From: Algoriphagus zhangzhouensis
GTDB lineage: Bacteria > Bacteroidota > Bacteroidia > Cytophagales > Cyclobacteriaceae
Assembly (NCBI RefSeq): GCF_900148515.1
Contig: NZ_FRXN01000002.1
Span: 186,001-250,000, forward strand
Direction of reading: 5' to 3'
DNA: 64,000 bases
Shown here: positions 8,049 through 16,911 of the stretch, piece by piece
Position numbering within the stretch: the stretch's first letter is position 1
How the letters are laid out: every line of letters begins with the position of its first letter
Notes under the pieces: generated by a model
Database searches by the model: none
Told to the model about the DNA's origin: nothing
What the model saw: only the letters and a program-made list of their open reading frames with translations
Translations under genes and position numbers: made by a program

Positions 8049-9143
8049 TTACTGGTCAAACCACCAATGAGGAGTATTATTTGTACTCGAAGGAAATTCA
8101 CTACAGCGGAGGCATGTTTTCGGATAATCGTCAATTGGCCTTGCGGGATCATAGGTACAAACTGCCTCAACCACAAAAGAGACATCACCTGGAACGGTGT
8201 AAATCCTACTCTGGGAAACCCTAGCAATTTCAAAATAGCCTAAAACCACCTCATCGGGAGATTGAGCATTGTAAATATTGCCTTTGATTGGAGCTGGTGG
8301 AGAGTCAAATACTGAACCTGAATTATTCACCAATTCACGGACTTTTCTCCAATACTCATAAGAATCCTTGGAAGTACTAACCTGTCGAACATTGAAATAA
8401 TGCCTACTCAAAAAGGACTCATCTACCTTTCTTTCTGCCACCAACTGAACACTGCTTTCCTGCTCAGAATCGACATTTTCACCGTTGAAAAGAGTAATTC
8501 TTTCAGGATCAGGGAATCCAAAAACATAGCAATCTGGGGGAGGATTATTAAATGGGTTAGGAAAAAAAGTCAGATCCCAATAATAGGCCTCATCCACATC
8601 CCATCTTAAGTAATAGGAATCATCAGTCTCAGGCAATTTAGTTTCTGAATAAATTGATATAAAAGCTATTTCAGGTGATCCTTTGAATTCCCCTCTTTGA
8701 AACTCATAGGTCAATTCATCTTCACCAACAGCGTCAGGCATTTTTTGAGGATCAGTTCGATATTCATTGCCACTTACTAGAATTTCTATATGGTAATAAA
8801 CTCCATCCTCCAATTTGTAAGAACGATCCAGCGTGTATTTCCCGTCTTCGGACATATTCAAAAGAACTTTCTCCTCACGGTCATTTACCAAGTAAACCAT
8901 AGCTGAAGTCACAGGTCTGGGTAGATCGTTTAACACATAATATTGACCGGTGTAAAGAGGCTCCCGATCCTCAGAGGTAGTTTCAGAAATGAAAACATAT
9001 TGATCCTCATCCAGATTGCTTATTTGTCCAGAGACTACCAGTTTGGCAACTCCTTTATCCAGGGGAAAAGTAATCTGATCCACACAGGAATTGAATGATA
9101 GCAGCAACAAAACAAGTGAAAAAAGGAATTTCAACTTATTCAT
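8049..9143 (-). CDS. DUF4249 outer-membrane-associated lipoprotein
   Basis: A 364-residue protein starting at the ATG at 9143 (MNKLKFLFSLVLLLL). It has a lipoprotein signal peptide ending SFNSC, with Cys20 as the lipidation site. It shows the DUF4249 layout: GVAKLVVSGQISN, a beta-rich domain with YYHIEILVSGNEY, and a late segment PAPIKGNIYN followed by VLGYFEIA. DUF4249 proteins typically follow a TonB receptor gene and are thought to help bind its ligand. The start overlaps the receptor gene by 8 bases, which strongly suggests a functional pair. Confidence 0.88.
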   Translation of the reverse strand: MNKLKFLFSLVLLLLSFNSCVDQITFPLDKGVAKLVVSGQISNLDEDQYVFISETTSEDREPLYTGQYYVLNDLPRPVTSAMVYLVNDREEKVLLNMSEDGKYTLDRSYKLEDGVYYHIEILVSGNEYRTDPQKMPDAVGEDELTYEFQRGEFKGSPEIAFISIYSETKLPETDDSYYLRWDVDEAYYWDLTFFPNPFNNPPPDCYVFGFPDPERITLFNGENVDSEQESSVQLVAERKVDESFLSRHYFNVRQVSTSKDSYEYWRKVRELVNNSGSVFDSPPAPIKGNIYNAQSPDEVVLGYFEIARVSQSRIYTVPGDVSFVVEAVCTYDPARPIDDYPKTCLRCSEFPSSTNNTPHWWFDQ

Positions 9144-11553
9144 CTGCACCTCCTCCAAATTGAATACTGTATGAAATTGAAGGAAATACGGCTCCCAAAA
9201 TTGAAAGTCTATAGGGTCTCAACTGACTGGTATCTCCATCCTTTTGCCAAAATACAGAATAGGCATTTCGCTTTCCAAGAAGGTTATAAATGGAGAGATT
9301 CAGACTATCTCCCTTTTTGGAAAAGACCTTTTCAAGCGTATAGGAAACATCCACCCTAAAATAATCCGGGATTCGATACTGATTTCTGTCGCTATATTCT
9401 GGGATCACCAGTCCATTGATGATGTAATTGGCATTGACAGCATTGACTGGCCGGCCTGTTGAATAGTTGACACTCAAATTGAATAATCCCCGAGGATACA
9501 TTTTTCGGCTGAGGATAAAATTCACCTCGTGTGGTTTATCGTAATTACTCGGGTACCATTCTCCTCGATTGATTTGAGTTTCCTCATATTCTCCCAGACT
9601 TCTGAAAAATGATCTGGAATAAGTGTAGGCCAACCAGCCAGTGATCACACCTAGATTCTTTTTGATCAAAAACTCAGCGCCATAGGTTTTTCCTTGCCCA
9701 AAAACCAATTCCGTTTCCATATGCTGGTTTAAGAAAACCTGAGCAAAATCTCTGTATTCAACCTGATTTTGCACTTTTCGATAAAAGCCATCGATAGAGA
9801 ACTCCCATTTGTTATCCTTTGAATTCCGAAAGAATCCCATTGAAAAATTATCAGATTTCTGTGGCTGAATGTAAGGTGTGCTCAATTGCCAAAGATCAAT
9901 TGGAGTCGGGCCAAAAGTATTGCTGATCGACTGGATATATTGATAGAGTCGGGCGTAGCTAAGCTTCAAAGAAGCATTTGCAGTTAAATTTTGGCGAATT
10001 GCCAATCTGGGTTCGAAACCAGAATAAGCTTGGATTGAACCCTTTTCATATACGGTTTCTCCGATGATATTTTCTTCCAAGATCGGAGCAGAAGCTTGAT
10101 ATTGAAATACAGTATCAGGCCCTAGATGATTGTAGGTAGAGTACCTCAGCCCCGCTACTAATCCTGTGTTTTTAGAAATATCCAACTCCAAACTGCTGAA
10201 AACAGCCGCTTCCAATCCTCTTTCCTTTTCTATTTTCTCTGAATTGATATTCGATTCCGAATTATATGGACTGAGAATTTCCGGCTGCCCTTTATAATTC
10301 ACCATTTCCATTCCAGATGTGATCGAAACAGCTTCATTTGCCCAAGTAGCACTTAGCTTCGCCTGTTGGTATCTCATCCCATTGTCCACTCTTGCGGCAT
10401 CCAAGCCTTCAGGATCAAAAAAGGCATTGTCAAAATCTCCATCTGCTATCAAGGCAGATACGGACCATTTTTCTCCTATTATTCCTTTGTATCTCAAAGA
10501 ACTGACCCGATTAGACCAATCGTAGCCAAACTCATTGGAGAATTTGAAATAATCTCCCGTCAGCAAGGTGTTGAATTCTAGACTATGCCCCTGAGCGAGA
10601 TTCCAATTCAATCCCAAATAGGCGTCATGAAAGTTCAATTTAGAGTTTTGAAGATCGTAGTCCCTAGCTTGTTTCAAAAGCCAATTGGTATTGGAAATTC
10701 TGCCTCCGAAAATCAAACTGAGCTTTTCTTTTTTCAATGGCCCTTCAATAAGAAGCTTTGCATTCGAAGTACCGACTCCAGCCGCTCCTTTCCAATCACT
10801 CATGTCTCCGGGTCGCATTAAAATATTCAAGGCTGACCCTGCTCTCCCCCCAAAGTTCGCCGGAAGATTCCCTTTATACAGACTGAAAGTCTCAGTTACA
10901 TCAGTATTGAAAGCAGAAAGAAAACCCAAGGCATGGTTGGAACTCAAGACTATTGCCTCATTCATCATCAATAGATTTTGATCTGTTTTGGCACCACGGA
11001 CATTGATTCCGGATGTTCCCTCTCCGACTGTACTTACACCTGGTAACAATTGGAGTCCTTTGAAAATATCGGCTTCTCCAAGAAATGCCGGAATTGCTTT
11101 AAGCTCTTGAGCTGTGAGTTTTGTCAATCCGGTGATAGGGTTTCTGACATTCCGATCTGGCTGATCAGACATCACTACTACACCTTCCAATTCAAAACTT
11201 TTCTCCTTCATGCTAATGTCAACGACTCCATTATCAAATAGAATTACTTCTGTAAAAACCGGAATTCGGGAAGAATGGCGAAAAGTAACTTTGTGAACTC
11301 CAGGCTGAATATTGATAAAGTATGTCCCGTACTTATCCGTATTGACTCCAGAGTAAAATCCATCCACATGGAGTCCTACACCTTCAATTCCTTGCTTTGA
11401 TTCGGCATCTAAGACCTTCCCCGTCAAAACATAATTTTCGGGATGAACTGCTTCCTTTTTTCCAAATTCGAAAATCAATGAATCTACCTGGGAAAAAGAA
11501 AAATTCACCAGGCTAAGCCAACAAATAAAAAATAGGATAGTGGGTTTATTCAT
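9136..11553 (-). CDS. TonB-dependent receptor with N-terminal carboxypeptidase-regulatory-like domain
   Basis: An 805-residue outer-membrane receptor. In order: a signal peptide (1-21), a CarboxypepD_reg-like beta sandwich (about 40-120, starting TGKVLDAESKQGIEG), a plug (about 135-230, with GEADIFKGLQLLPGV and INVRGAKTDQNLLMMNEA) and a 22-strand-type beta barrel to the C-terminus. It imports an unknown ligand using TonB energy. It is not the long SusC type, and the partner downstream is DUF4249 rather than SusD. The barrel ends with the hydrophobic beta-signal region ISYSIQFGG, followed by a short tail. Confidence 0.92.
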   Translation of the reverse strand: MNKPTILFFICWLSLVNFSFSQVDSLIFEFGKKEAVHPENYVLTGKVLDAESKQGIEGVGLHVDGFYSGVNTDKYGTYFINIQPGVHKVTFRHSSRIPVFTEVILFDNGVVDISMKEKSFELEGVVVMSDQPDRNVRNPITGLTKLTAQELKAIPAFLGEADIFKGLQLLPGVSTVGEGTSGINVRGAKTDQNLLMMNEAIVLSSNHALGFLSAFNTDVTETFSLYKGNLPANFGGRAGSALNILMRPGDMSDWKGAAGVGTSNAKLLIEGPLKKEKLSLIFGGRISNTNWLLKQARDYDLQNSKLNFHDAYLGLNWNLAQGHSLEFNTLLTGDYFKFSNEFGYDWSNRVSSLRYKGIIGEKWSVSALIADGDFDNAFFDPEGLDAARVDNGMRYQQAKLSATWANEAVSITSGMEMVNYKGQPEILSPYNSESNINSEKIEKERGLEAAVFSSLELDISKNTGLVAGLRYSTYNHLGPDTVFQYQASAPILEENIIGETVYEKGSIQAYSGFEPRLAIRQNLTANASLKLSYARLYQYIQSISNTFGPTPIDLWQLSTPYIQPQKSDNFSMGFFRNSKDNKWEFSIDGFYRKVQNQVEYRDFAQVFLNQHMETELVFGQGKTYGAEFLIKKNLGVITGWLAYTYSRSFFRSLGEYEETQINRGEWYPSNYDKPHEVNFILSRKMYPRGLFNLSVNYSTGRPVNAVNANYIINGLVIPEYSDRNQYRIPDYFRVDVSYTLEKVFSKKGDSLNLSIYNLLGKRNAYSVFWQKDGDTSQLRPYRLSILGAVFPSISYSIQFGGGADE

Positions 11554-11614
11554 TGATGCTTAAAATACATCAAATTGACTAAACCATTCTAAAATTGAAT
11601 TAAAAGATCATTTC

Positions 11615-12436
11615 TTAATCCAAAGAAGCAATCAATTCTTTCATGACATTAGCCATGATGGGTTCAGCCACAGCAGCAGCAGCCAATACTTCCTGAATTG
11701 TAATTCTTTTGATTTTTCCCTCCACTCCCAAATCTGTAATGGCAGAAATCCCAAAAACTTCCAAGCCTGTTTGATTTGCAACGATTACCTCAGGAACTGT
11801 ACTCATTCCCACTGCATCAGCTCCGATTGTTCTCAAATATTTGTATTCAGCAGGTGTTTCCAAATTTGGACCTTGCACACCGGCATAGACACCCGTATGA
11901 AGTTTTACTCCCAATTTTTCTCCGATTTTTAAAGCCTTTTCTATCAGTTTTTTTGAATAAGCCTCACTCATATCTGGGAATCTTGGTCCGAACTCCTCTG
12001 GATTGTGCCCTCTCAATGGATTTTCTGGAAACAAATCAATATGATCTGCAATAATCATCACGTCTCCTACTTCTTGTGCTGGATTCAATCCACCCGAAGC
12101 ATTGGACACAAATAGCCTTTTCACCCCCAATGCCTTCATCACACGAACAGGAAATGTTACCTGCTTCATGCTGTAGCCCTCGTAGTAATGAAATCTACCT
12201 CTCATGGCTACCACTTTTTTCCCAGCCAGAGTTCCAAAAATTAATTTACCAGAATGGCTTTCTACTGTCGAAATAGGAAAATGGGGTATTTCAGAATAAT
12301 CAACTTCCAATTCCACATCGATCTGATCACCTAATTTCCCCAAACCAGTACCTAGAATTATTAAATTCTGAGGATTATCAGGATAAAGGTTCTTAAGAAA
12401 TTGAGCTGCTTCAGCGATTTGAGATTGATAATTCAT
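11615..12436 (-). CDS. Purine nucleoside phosphorylase (trimeric PNP/MTAP family)
   Basis: A 273-residue protein starting at the ATG at 12436 (MNYQSQIAEA); the upstream extension would begin inside the likely promoter. It cleaves purine nucleosides with phosphate to base and ribose-1-phosphate. Visible landmarks are LGTGLGKLGD (phosphate loop), VESHSGKL, MRGRFHYYEGY, VSNASGGLNP, and GPNLETPAEY with the purine-contact Glu193. The later site reads SAITDLG, so the position that is Asn in classic 6-oxopurine PNPs is Asp235, as in MTA phosphorylases. Base preference may therefore be broader. Confidence 0.92.
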   Translation of the reverse strand: MNYQSQIAEAAQFLKNLYPDNPQNLIILGTGLGKLGDQIDVELEVDYSEIPHFPISTVESHSGKLIFGTLAGKKVVAMRGRFHYYEGYSMKQVTFPVRVMKALGVKRLFVSNASGGLNPAQEVGDVMIIADHIDLFPENPLRGHNPEEFGPRFPDMSEAYSKKLIEKALKIGEKLGVKLHTGVYAGVQGPNLETPAEYKYLRTIGADAVGMSTVPEVIVANQTGLEVFGISAITDLGVEGKIKRITIQEVLAAAAVAEPIMANVMKELIASLD

Positions 12437-12454
12437 AGGAAAAGTGATTTGAAG

Positions 12455-12462
12455 CAAAGATA
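12455..12462 (-). promoter_or_regulatory. Candidate -7 box (TATCTTTG) for the phosphorylase gene
   Basis: TATCTTTG on the minus strand fits TAnnTTTG exactly, 19 bases before the ATG at 12436, implying a very short leader. No well-spaced TTG was found upstream. Confidence 0.4.
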
Positions 12463-12517
12463 TTAATATTGCCCTTTCAAAGAACTCTAATTCAGCATAG
12501 CTTTCAAATCAAAAGAA

Positions 12518-13042
12518 ATGATCAAGATCATAGTCGGTACAAATCGTAAAAATTCAGTTTCCAAAACCATTGCAGAACTCTATCAGGAAGTCTTAAAATC
12601 AAAAGGAGCAGAATCTGAAATTTTGGAATTAGAGGATTTACCTGCTGATTTTATCGATACAGCTTTGTATGAAAACAATGGAAAAAATGACGCTTACAAT
12701 GCTTTTCATGACCGTCTTGAAGAAGGTAAAAAGTTCGTTTTCATCGTCCCTGAATACAATGGTTCTTTCCCCGGAATCTTGAAAACTTTTATCGATGGGA
12801 TGAATTATCCCAACACCTTTAAAAACAAAAAAGCCGCATTAGTCGGCCTTTCTTCTGGAATCGGCGGAGGTGGCATCGCTTTGAGCCACCTCACCGATAT
12901 ATTCCATTACCTAGGGATGCATGTCCTTGCTCTAAAGCCTAAACTGGCCAAAATAGAGCAGAATATGTCAGATAACCTGCTCACCAACAGGTTGTATTTG
13001 GAACTTCTGCATTCCCAGGCTGAGATGTTGCTTGACTTTTAG
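12518..13042 (+). CDS. NAD(P)H-dependent FMN reductase family protein
   Basis: A 174-residue flavodoxin-like protein. The N-terminal KIIVGTNRKNSVSKTIAEL matches the phosphate-binding loop of the NADPH-dependent FMN reductase family. VFIVPEYNGSFPGILKTFID is the very conserved PEYNxSxPxxLKNxID-type motif, and ALVGLSSGIGGG follows. It probably reduces FMN or quinone/azo substrates in the cytoplasm. It is divergent from the phosphorylase and convergent with ftsZ, with only 3 bases between stop codons. Confidence 0.88.
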   Translation: MIKIIVGTNRKNSVSKTIAELYQEVLKSKGAESEILELEDLPADFIDTALYENNGKNDAYNAFHDRLEEGKKFVFIVPEYNGSFPGILKTFIDGMNYPNTFKNKKAALVGLSSGIGGGGIALSHLTDIFHYLGMHVLALKPKLAKIEQNMSDNLLTNRLYLELLHSQAEMLLDF

Positions 13043-13045
13043 GAC

Positions 13046-14740
13046 TTAGTCCACATTGTCATGCAAGAACCTATTGTTACCTAGGATCTCGTTATCATCA
13101 GAGACATTGAACTTGCTGATGTTGTTTTCTGAGCTATGCTCAGGCTCATTCAAAGTCACATTTTTTCTCAAGTAAGCAGGAACTTCCATCTTTTCTTTCA
13201 ACTCTTCTGGAGTCGGATTGAACGAACGGTTTCCTTTAAGCTTTTCAAATCTCTCATGAGCTCTTTGAATTGCTTTCTGCTTCATTTGCTCGTAGTAATC
13301 ATTGGCATAAACCGGCTTTGCAGGTTCAGCTTCAACTTTAGCTTCTGGAATCTTTACTTCTTCAGGCTCTTCCTCATACAAATCATGAACGATTTTTTCC
13401 TGCTGAACTGGCTTCACTTCAGGCTTTCTCTCTTCGGATTTTCCAAAATCAAAAGTGAAAGAGTTTTGCTTTGGCTGCTCAGCACGTGGAGCAGGAGCTG
13501 GTTCTTGAACAGGCTCTGGAGCAGAAGGAGCTGATTGAATCGGGGCTTTTGGAGTATTAAAAACGAATGTTGTCCCGTTACTAATCGGCTCTTCTTTTAC
13601 TTTCTCAGATTTTCCTGAATCCAAGTTGATCACTGTTTTCACTTCTTCAACTTCTGGTGCTGGAGTCGGCTCAGGCTTTACAGCTTGTACTGGAGCGGGA
13701 ATGGGTGCAGAAACGGGTTGTGCAGTTGCTTGCTCAGACTGAGCAGAACCAGCCAATTTATCCATCTCGAACCCCGTAGCAATTACGGTTACGCGGATTG
13801 CTTTACCCAATTCTTGATCAATACCTTGACCGAAGATGACCTCAGCATTATCACCAGCTTTCTCCTGGATGTACTCAGTGATTTCACTCAATTCGTCCAT
13901 AGACAATTCCTCATCCTCACCAGACATGATGGAAAGAAGGATTTTCTGAGCTCCTTTGATATCTACATTGTTCAAAAGCGGAGAAGAAATAGCAGCGCCA
14001 GCAGCACGTATCGCACGACCTTCGCCTTCTTCAGTAGAAGATCCCATCACTGCAGCTCCGGCATCTTTCATGACTGTTTTCACATCTTCAAAATCCACGT
14101 TTACATCTTGGTGGATCGTGATGATCTCAGCGATAGATTTAGCTGCTGTAGTCAAAATATCATCAGCTTTACCAAAAGCAGTTCTAATCGCCAAGTTGCC
14201 ATAGATTTCTCTCAACTTGTCATTCAAAATTACCAACACTGTATCGCAGCTTTCTCTCAATGACTCGATACCTGCCTGAGCAACTGACATTTTCTTTCTG
14301 CCCTCAAACATAAATGGAGCAGTCACGATACCCACGGTAAGGATATTCAATTCCTTGGCGATTTTTGCAATGACAGGAGCAGCACCAGTACCGGTACCAC
14401 CACCCATACCAGCAGTAATAAATACCATTTTGGTATTGTCTGCCAACAATTCACGAATCTCATCTTGAGACTCGATTGCGGCATTTTTTCCTTGCTCAGG
14501 ATTTGCACCAGCACCCAAACCTTCGGTAAGGTTGGCACCCAATTGCAAACGAAGAGGAACAGGACTGGATTTCAAGGCTTGAGCATCCGTATTTACTACC
14601 ACGAACTCTACATCCTTGATTCCTTGGCTAAACATGTGGTTTACGGCATTTGAGCCGCCACCACCTACGCCAATTACCTTGATAATTGACTTTTGATTCT
14701 TCGGTAGGTCGAATCTGTAATCTTTCATGTTATCTGACAT
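13046..14740 (-). CDS. ftsZ: Cell division protein FtsZ, long-tailed form
   Basis: A tubulin-like GTPase that forms the division ring. The N-terminal core (about 18-330) has VGGGGSNAVNHM and the tubulin signature GMGGGTGTGAAPVIA (about 111-125). A long acidic, Pro/Glu-rich linker (about 335-500) follows. The conserved C-terminal peptide EVPAYLRKNV (about 519-528) normally contacts FtsA. A further 36 residues lie beyond it, ending NNRFLHDNVD. At 564 residues it is far longer than the E. coli protein (about 383), as is usual for Bacteroidota. Last gene of the dcw run. Confidence 0.97.
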   Translation of the reverse strand: MSDNMKDYRFDLPKNQKSIIKVIGVGGGGSNAVNHMFSQGIKDVEFVVVNTDAQALKSSPVPLRLQLGANLTEGLGAGANPEQGKNAAIESQDEIRELLADNTKMVFITAGMGGGTGTGAAPVIAKIAKELNILTVGIVTAPFMFEGRKKMSVAQAGIESLRESCDTVLVILNDKLREIYGNLAIRTAFGKADDILTTAAKSIAEIITIHQDVNVDFEDVKTVMKDAGAAVMGSSTEEGEGRAIRAAGAAISSPLLNNVDIKGAQKILLSIMSGEDEELSMDELSEITEYIQEKAGDNAEVIFGQGIDQELGKAIRVTVIATGFEMDKLAGSAQSEQATAQPVSAPIPAPVQAVKPEPTPAPEVEEVKTVINLDSGKSEKVKEEPISNGTTFVFNTPKAPIQSAPSAPEPVQEPAPAPRAEQPKQNSFTFDFGKSEERKPEVKPVQQEKIVHDLYEEEPEEVKIPEAKVEAEPAKPVYANDYYEQMKQKAIQRAHERFEKLKGNRSFNPTPEELKEKMEVPAYLRKNVTLNEPEHSSENNISKFNVSDDNEILGNNRFLHDNVD

Positions 14741-14831
14741 ATTTATTAATTGGTGAATTGTGTTTCATTGTTAAAAAGGGAAAATCAGGGAAATAGAAGA
14801 CAGCATCTTATATCTCCCCCAATCATAAGCC

Positions 14832-16142
14832 CTAGTAATTTCCGTCGTCTCCGATGTCATCGTGAATTATGCTTTTCAGCTTGTCACCGATGTTTCGGAA
14901 AATATCTTTTGCGTTAAAATCTTTCTTAATAGCTCTAGCCTGTGGAATTGCATTTGCCACACGGCTATTGTAATTGTCCTCTCTGTCGTCCAAAGCTTTG
15001 AAGCCTGCCAATACCAACCCAACTGAGGTGGCATACATTGGGCTTTTCACTTCTTCGATCACAGACTTGCCCAAGTGCTCATTGGGATATCCGATACGAG
15101 TATCCAATCCAGTCATGTATTCGAAAAGCTGGGAAATAAACTGAAGCTGAGAACCACCACCGGTTATCACTATACCTCCTGCTAATTTCTTGTAATGACC
15201 GCTTTGCATGATTTCGTTCTGAACAATCTCAATGATCTCTTCCATTCTTGCTTGAATAATTGAAGCAAGATTTCTGATAGAGATTTCTTTTGGTGGTCTA
15301 TTTCTCAAACCAGGAATCGACACGATTTCATTTGGATTTGCCTCCTCAGCGATCGCTTTTCCAAATCTGGTTTTCAACAATTCAGCTTGGTTTTGCATCA
15401 CCATACATCCTTCTTTGATATCCTTGGTGATGATATTTCCTCCCAAAGGAATCACAGCAGTATGACGGATGATGTTTTCATAGAAAATGGCAATATCTGT
15501 GGTACCTCCCCCGATATCTACCAGACAAACTCCGGCTTCTTTTTCCTCATCACTCAAAACTGAAAGCGAACTTGCCAAAGGCTCCAGAATCAACTGCTTG
15601 GAAGTCAAATCTGCTCTTCTGACACATCTATTGATGTTATTGATCGCGGTAGTTTGTGCGGTGATGATATGGAAATCCGCTTCAAGTCTTGTTCCTGACA
15701 TCCCAACAGGATCTTTGATTCCACCTTCGTAATCAACGGTGTAATCCTGAGGCATCACGTGAATGATTCTGTTCCCCGGAGGAACCAAAATATTTTCCAT
15801 TTCTGAGGAAAGTCTTCTCACATCCTCTACAGTGATCTCATCATCAGTTGGAGAACGCATAATGCTTCCGCTTTGGATTTTGCTTTGGATATGCTGGCCA
15901 GCAATACCGACAATCACCTCTCCGATTTCCACATCCGCCATTTCAGAAGCATCATCCACAGCTTTCTGAATAGCGTGCACAGTTTTGTCAATATTGGTCA
16001 CCACACCACGGTCCACTCCGTCAGAGACAGCTTTGCCCATCCCGAGTACTTCGAGTTTTCCGTATTCATTTTTGCGACCGACGATCGCACAAATCTTCGT
16101 GGTTCCAATGTCCAGTCCGACGATTAATTTTTCGTTTTCCAT
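14832..16142 (-). CDS. ftsA: Cell division protein FtsA
   Basis: An actin-like ATPase that ties FtsZ to the membrane. The 436-residue protein starts at the ATG at 16142 (MENEKLIVGLDIGTTK); an upstream ATG at 16166 would overlap ftsQ by 14 bases and adds nothing conserved. Visible are the phosphate-1 loop GLDIGTTKICAIVG, the SHS2-like region, and VCLVDIGGGTTDIAIF (phosphate-2). Near the end, GGIVITGGGSQL marks the adenosine motif. The extreme C-terminus (IFRNIGDKLKSIIHDD) looks like the amphipathic membrane-targeting helix. Confidence 0.96.
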   Translation of the reverse strand: MENEKLIVGLDIGTTKICAIVGRKNEYGKLEVLGMGKAVSDGVDRGVVTNIDKTVHAIQKAVDDASEMADVEIGEVIVGIAGQHIQSKIQSGSIMRSPTDDEITVEDVRRLSSEMENILVPPGNRIIHVMPQDYTVDYEGGIKDPVGMSGTRLEADFHIITAQTTAINNINRCVRRADLTSKQLILEPLASSLSVLSDEEKEAGVCLVDIGGGTTDIAIFYENIIRHTAVIPLGGNIITKDIKEGCMVMQNQAELLKTRFGKAIAEEANPNEIVSIPGLRNRPPKEISIRNLASIIQARMEEIIEIVQNEIMQSGHYKKLAGGIVITGGGSQLQFISQLFEYMTGLDTRIGYPNEHLGKSVIEEVKSPMYATSVGLVLAGFKALDDREDNYNSRVANAIPQARAIKKDFNAKDIFRNIGDKLKSIIHDDIGDDGNY

Positions 16143-16152
16143 ATCCAAGCTA

Positions 16153-16911
16153 TTATTCACAAACAATTTGATCCTTAAATTTCACGCTCACCCTACTGTA
16201 GGCATCCCATCCTTTGCGGGGTAATATCTCTTTGTAAAAAATCTGGATTCGATCAAACTTGTCTTCCAAGTCCATCGCATTTCCAAACTCTATTATTTGT
16301 TTCCCCACCTGCTGATACATTCTGATATCATTGGGTGAGTTCACCTCTAATTCTGTAATCTGAGCTTTCCAAAACTCATCCTCAGTGATGTACTCAATCA
16401 GATCCATCAACTCAGGCATTTCCTCCATCACATCCCCTTTTTCCATTAGCTTTTCAGCTTGCTTTCCTTCCAAAATCAACACCCTACTGGTGTATGATTG
16501 AGAAGTTGGAATCACTTTCCCTTCAGTGGTGATATATCCATCTGCAGCTAAAGGCCTAGCGATTCTGGCAATTGGTTGATGTTGAGAAATACTCAAATTC
16601 AAGATTCCTTTTTGGCCAATTGTCGCCTCCACAGACTTGACAAATGGATGGCCTCCAATTCTATTTTCAATTTCCTTCAAGGGCACTTCTTCCAGCACCA
16701 ATCCTGCTTTCAGATCGGGAAAAGATGTTTCCAATATCTTTCTGATCTCCTTGTCTTCCACGAAGTACAAACCAGACACTCCACTAATAAAAACCTCAGT
16801 TCCCTGGTAGGTCTTGTAATTGCTTTGCTTTTCCACAAAACCAATAAATCCAACCAGCACCAAGCAGAGGACTAGAAAAGCCAATGTCTTTTTCAGATTC
16901 GCCTTCTTCAT
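16153..16911 (-). CDS. ftsQ: Cell division protein FtsQ
   Basis: A bitopic divisome protein: a short cytoplasmic tail, one membrane helix (about 9-25, LAFLVLCLVLVGFIGFV), and a periplasmic POTRA-like domain (about 45-115, with VFISGVSGLYFVEDKEI and HPFVKSVEA). An FtsQ domain follows. Sequence conservation in this family is low; position between murC and ftsA is a large part of the evidence. Length of 252 is normal. It starts within the murC stop by a 4-base overlap (16908-16911). Confidence 0.9.
   Translation of the reverse strand: MKKANLKKTLAFLVLCLVLVGFIGFVEKQSNYKTYQGTEVFISGVSGLYFVEDKEIRKILETSFPDLKAGLVLEEVPLKEIENRIGGHPFVKSVEATIGQKGILNLSISQHQPIARIARPLAADGYITTEGKVIPTSQSYTSRVLILEGKQAEKLMEKGDVMEEMPELMDLIEYITEDEFWKAQITELEVNSPNDIRMYQQVGKQIIEFGNAMDLEDKFDRIQIFYKEILPRKGWDAYSRVSVKFKDQIVCE

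Noticed and set aside
13136..14263. Long open frames on the plus strand opposite ftsZ
   Set aside because: They lie antisense to a certain gene, have low-complexity Ser/Phe/Leu-rich translations and no family resemblance.
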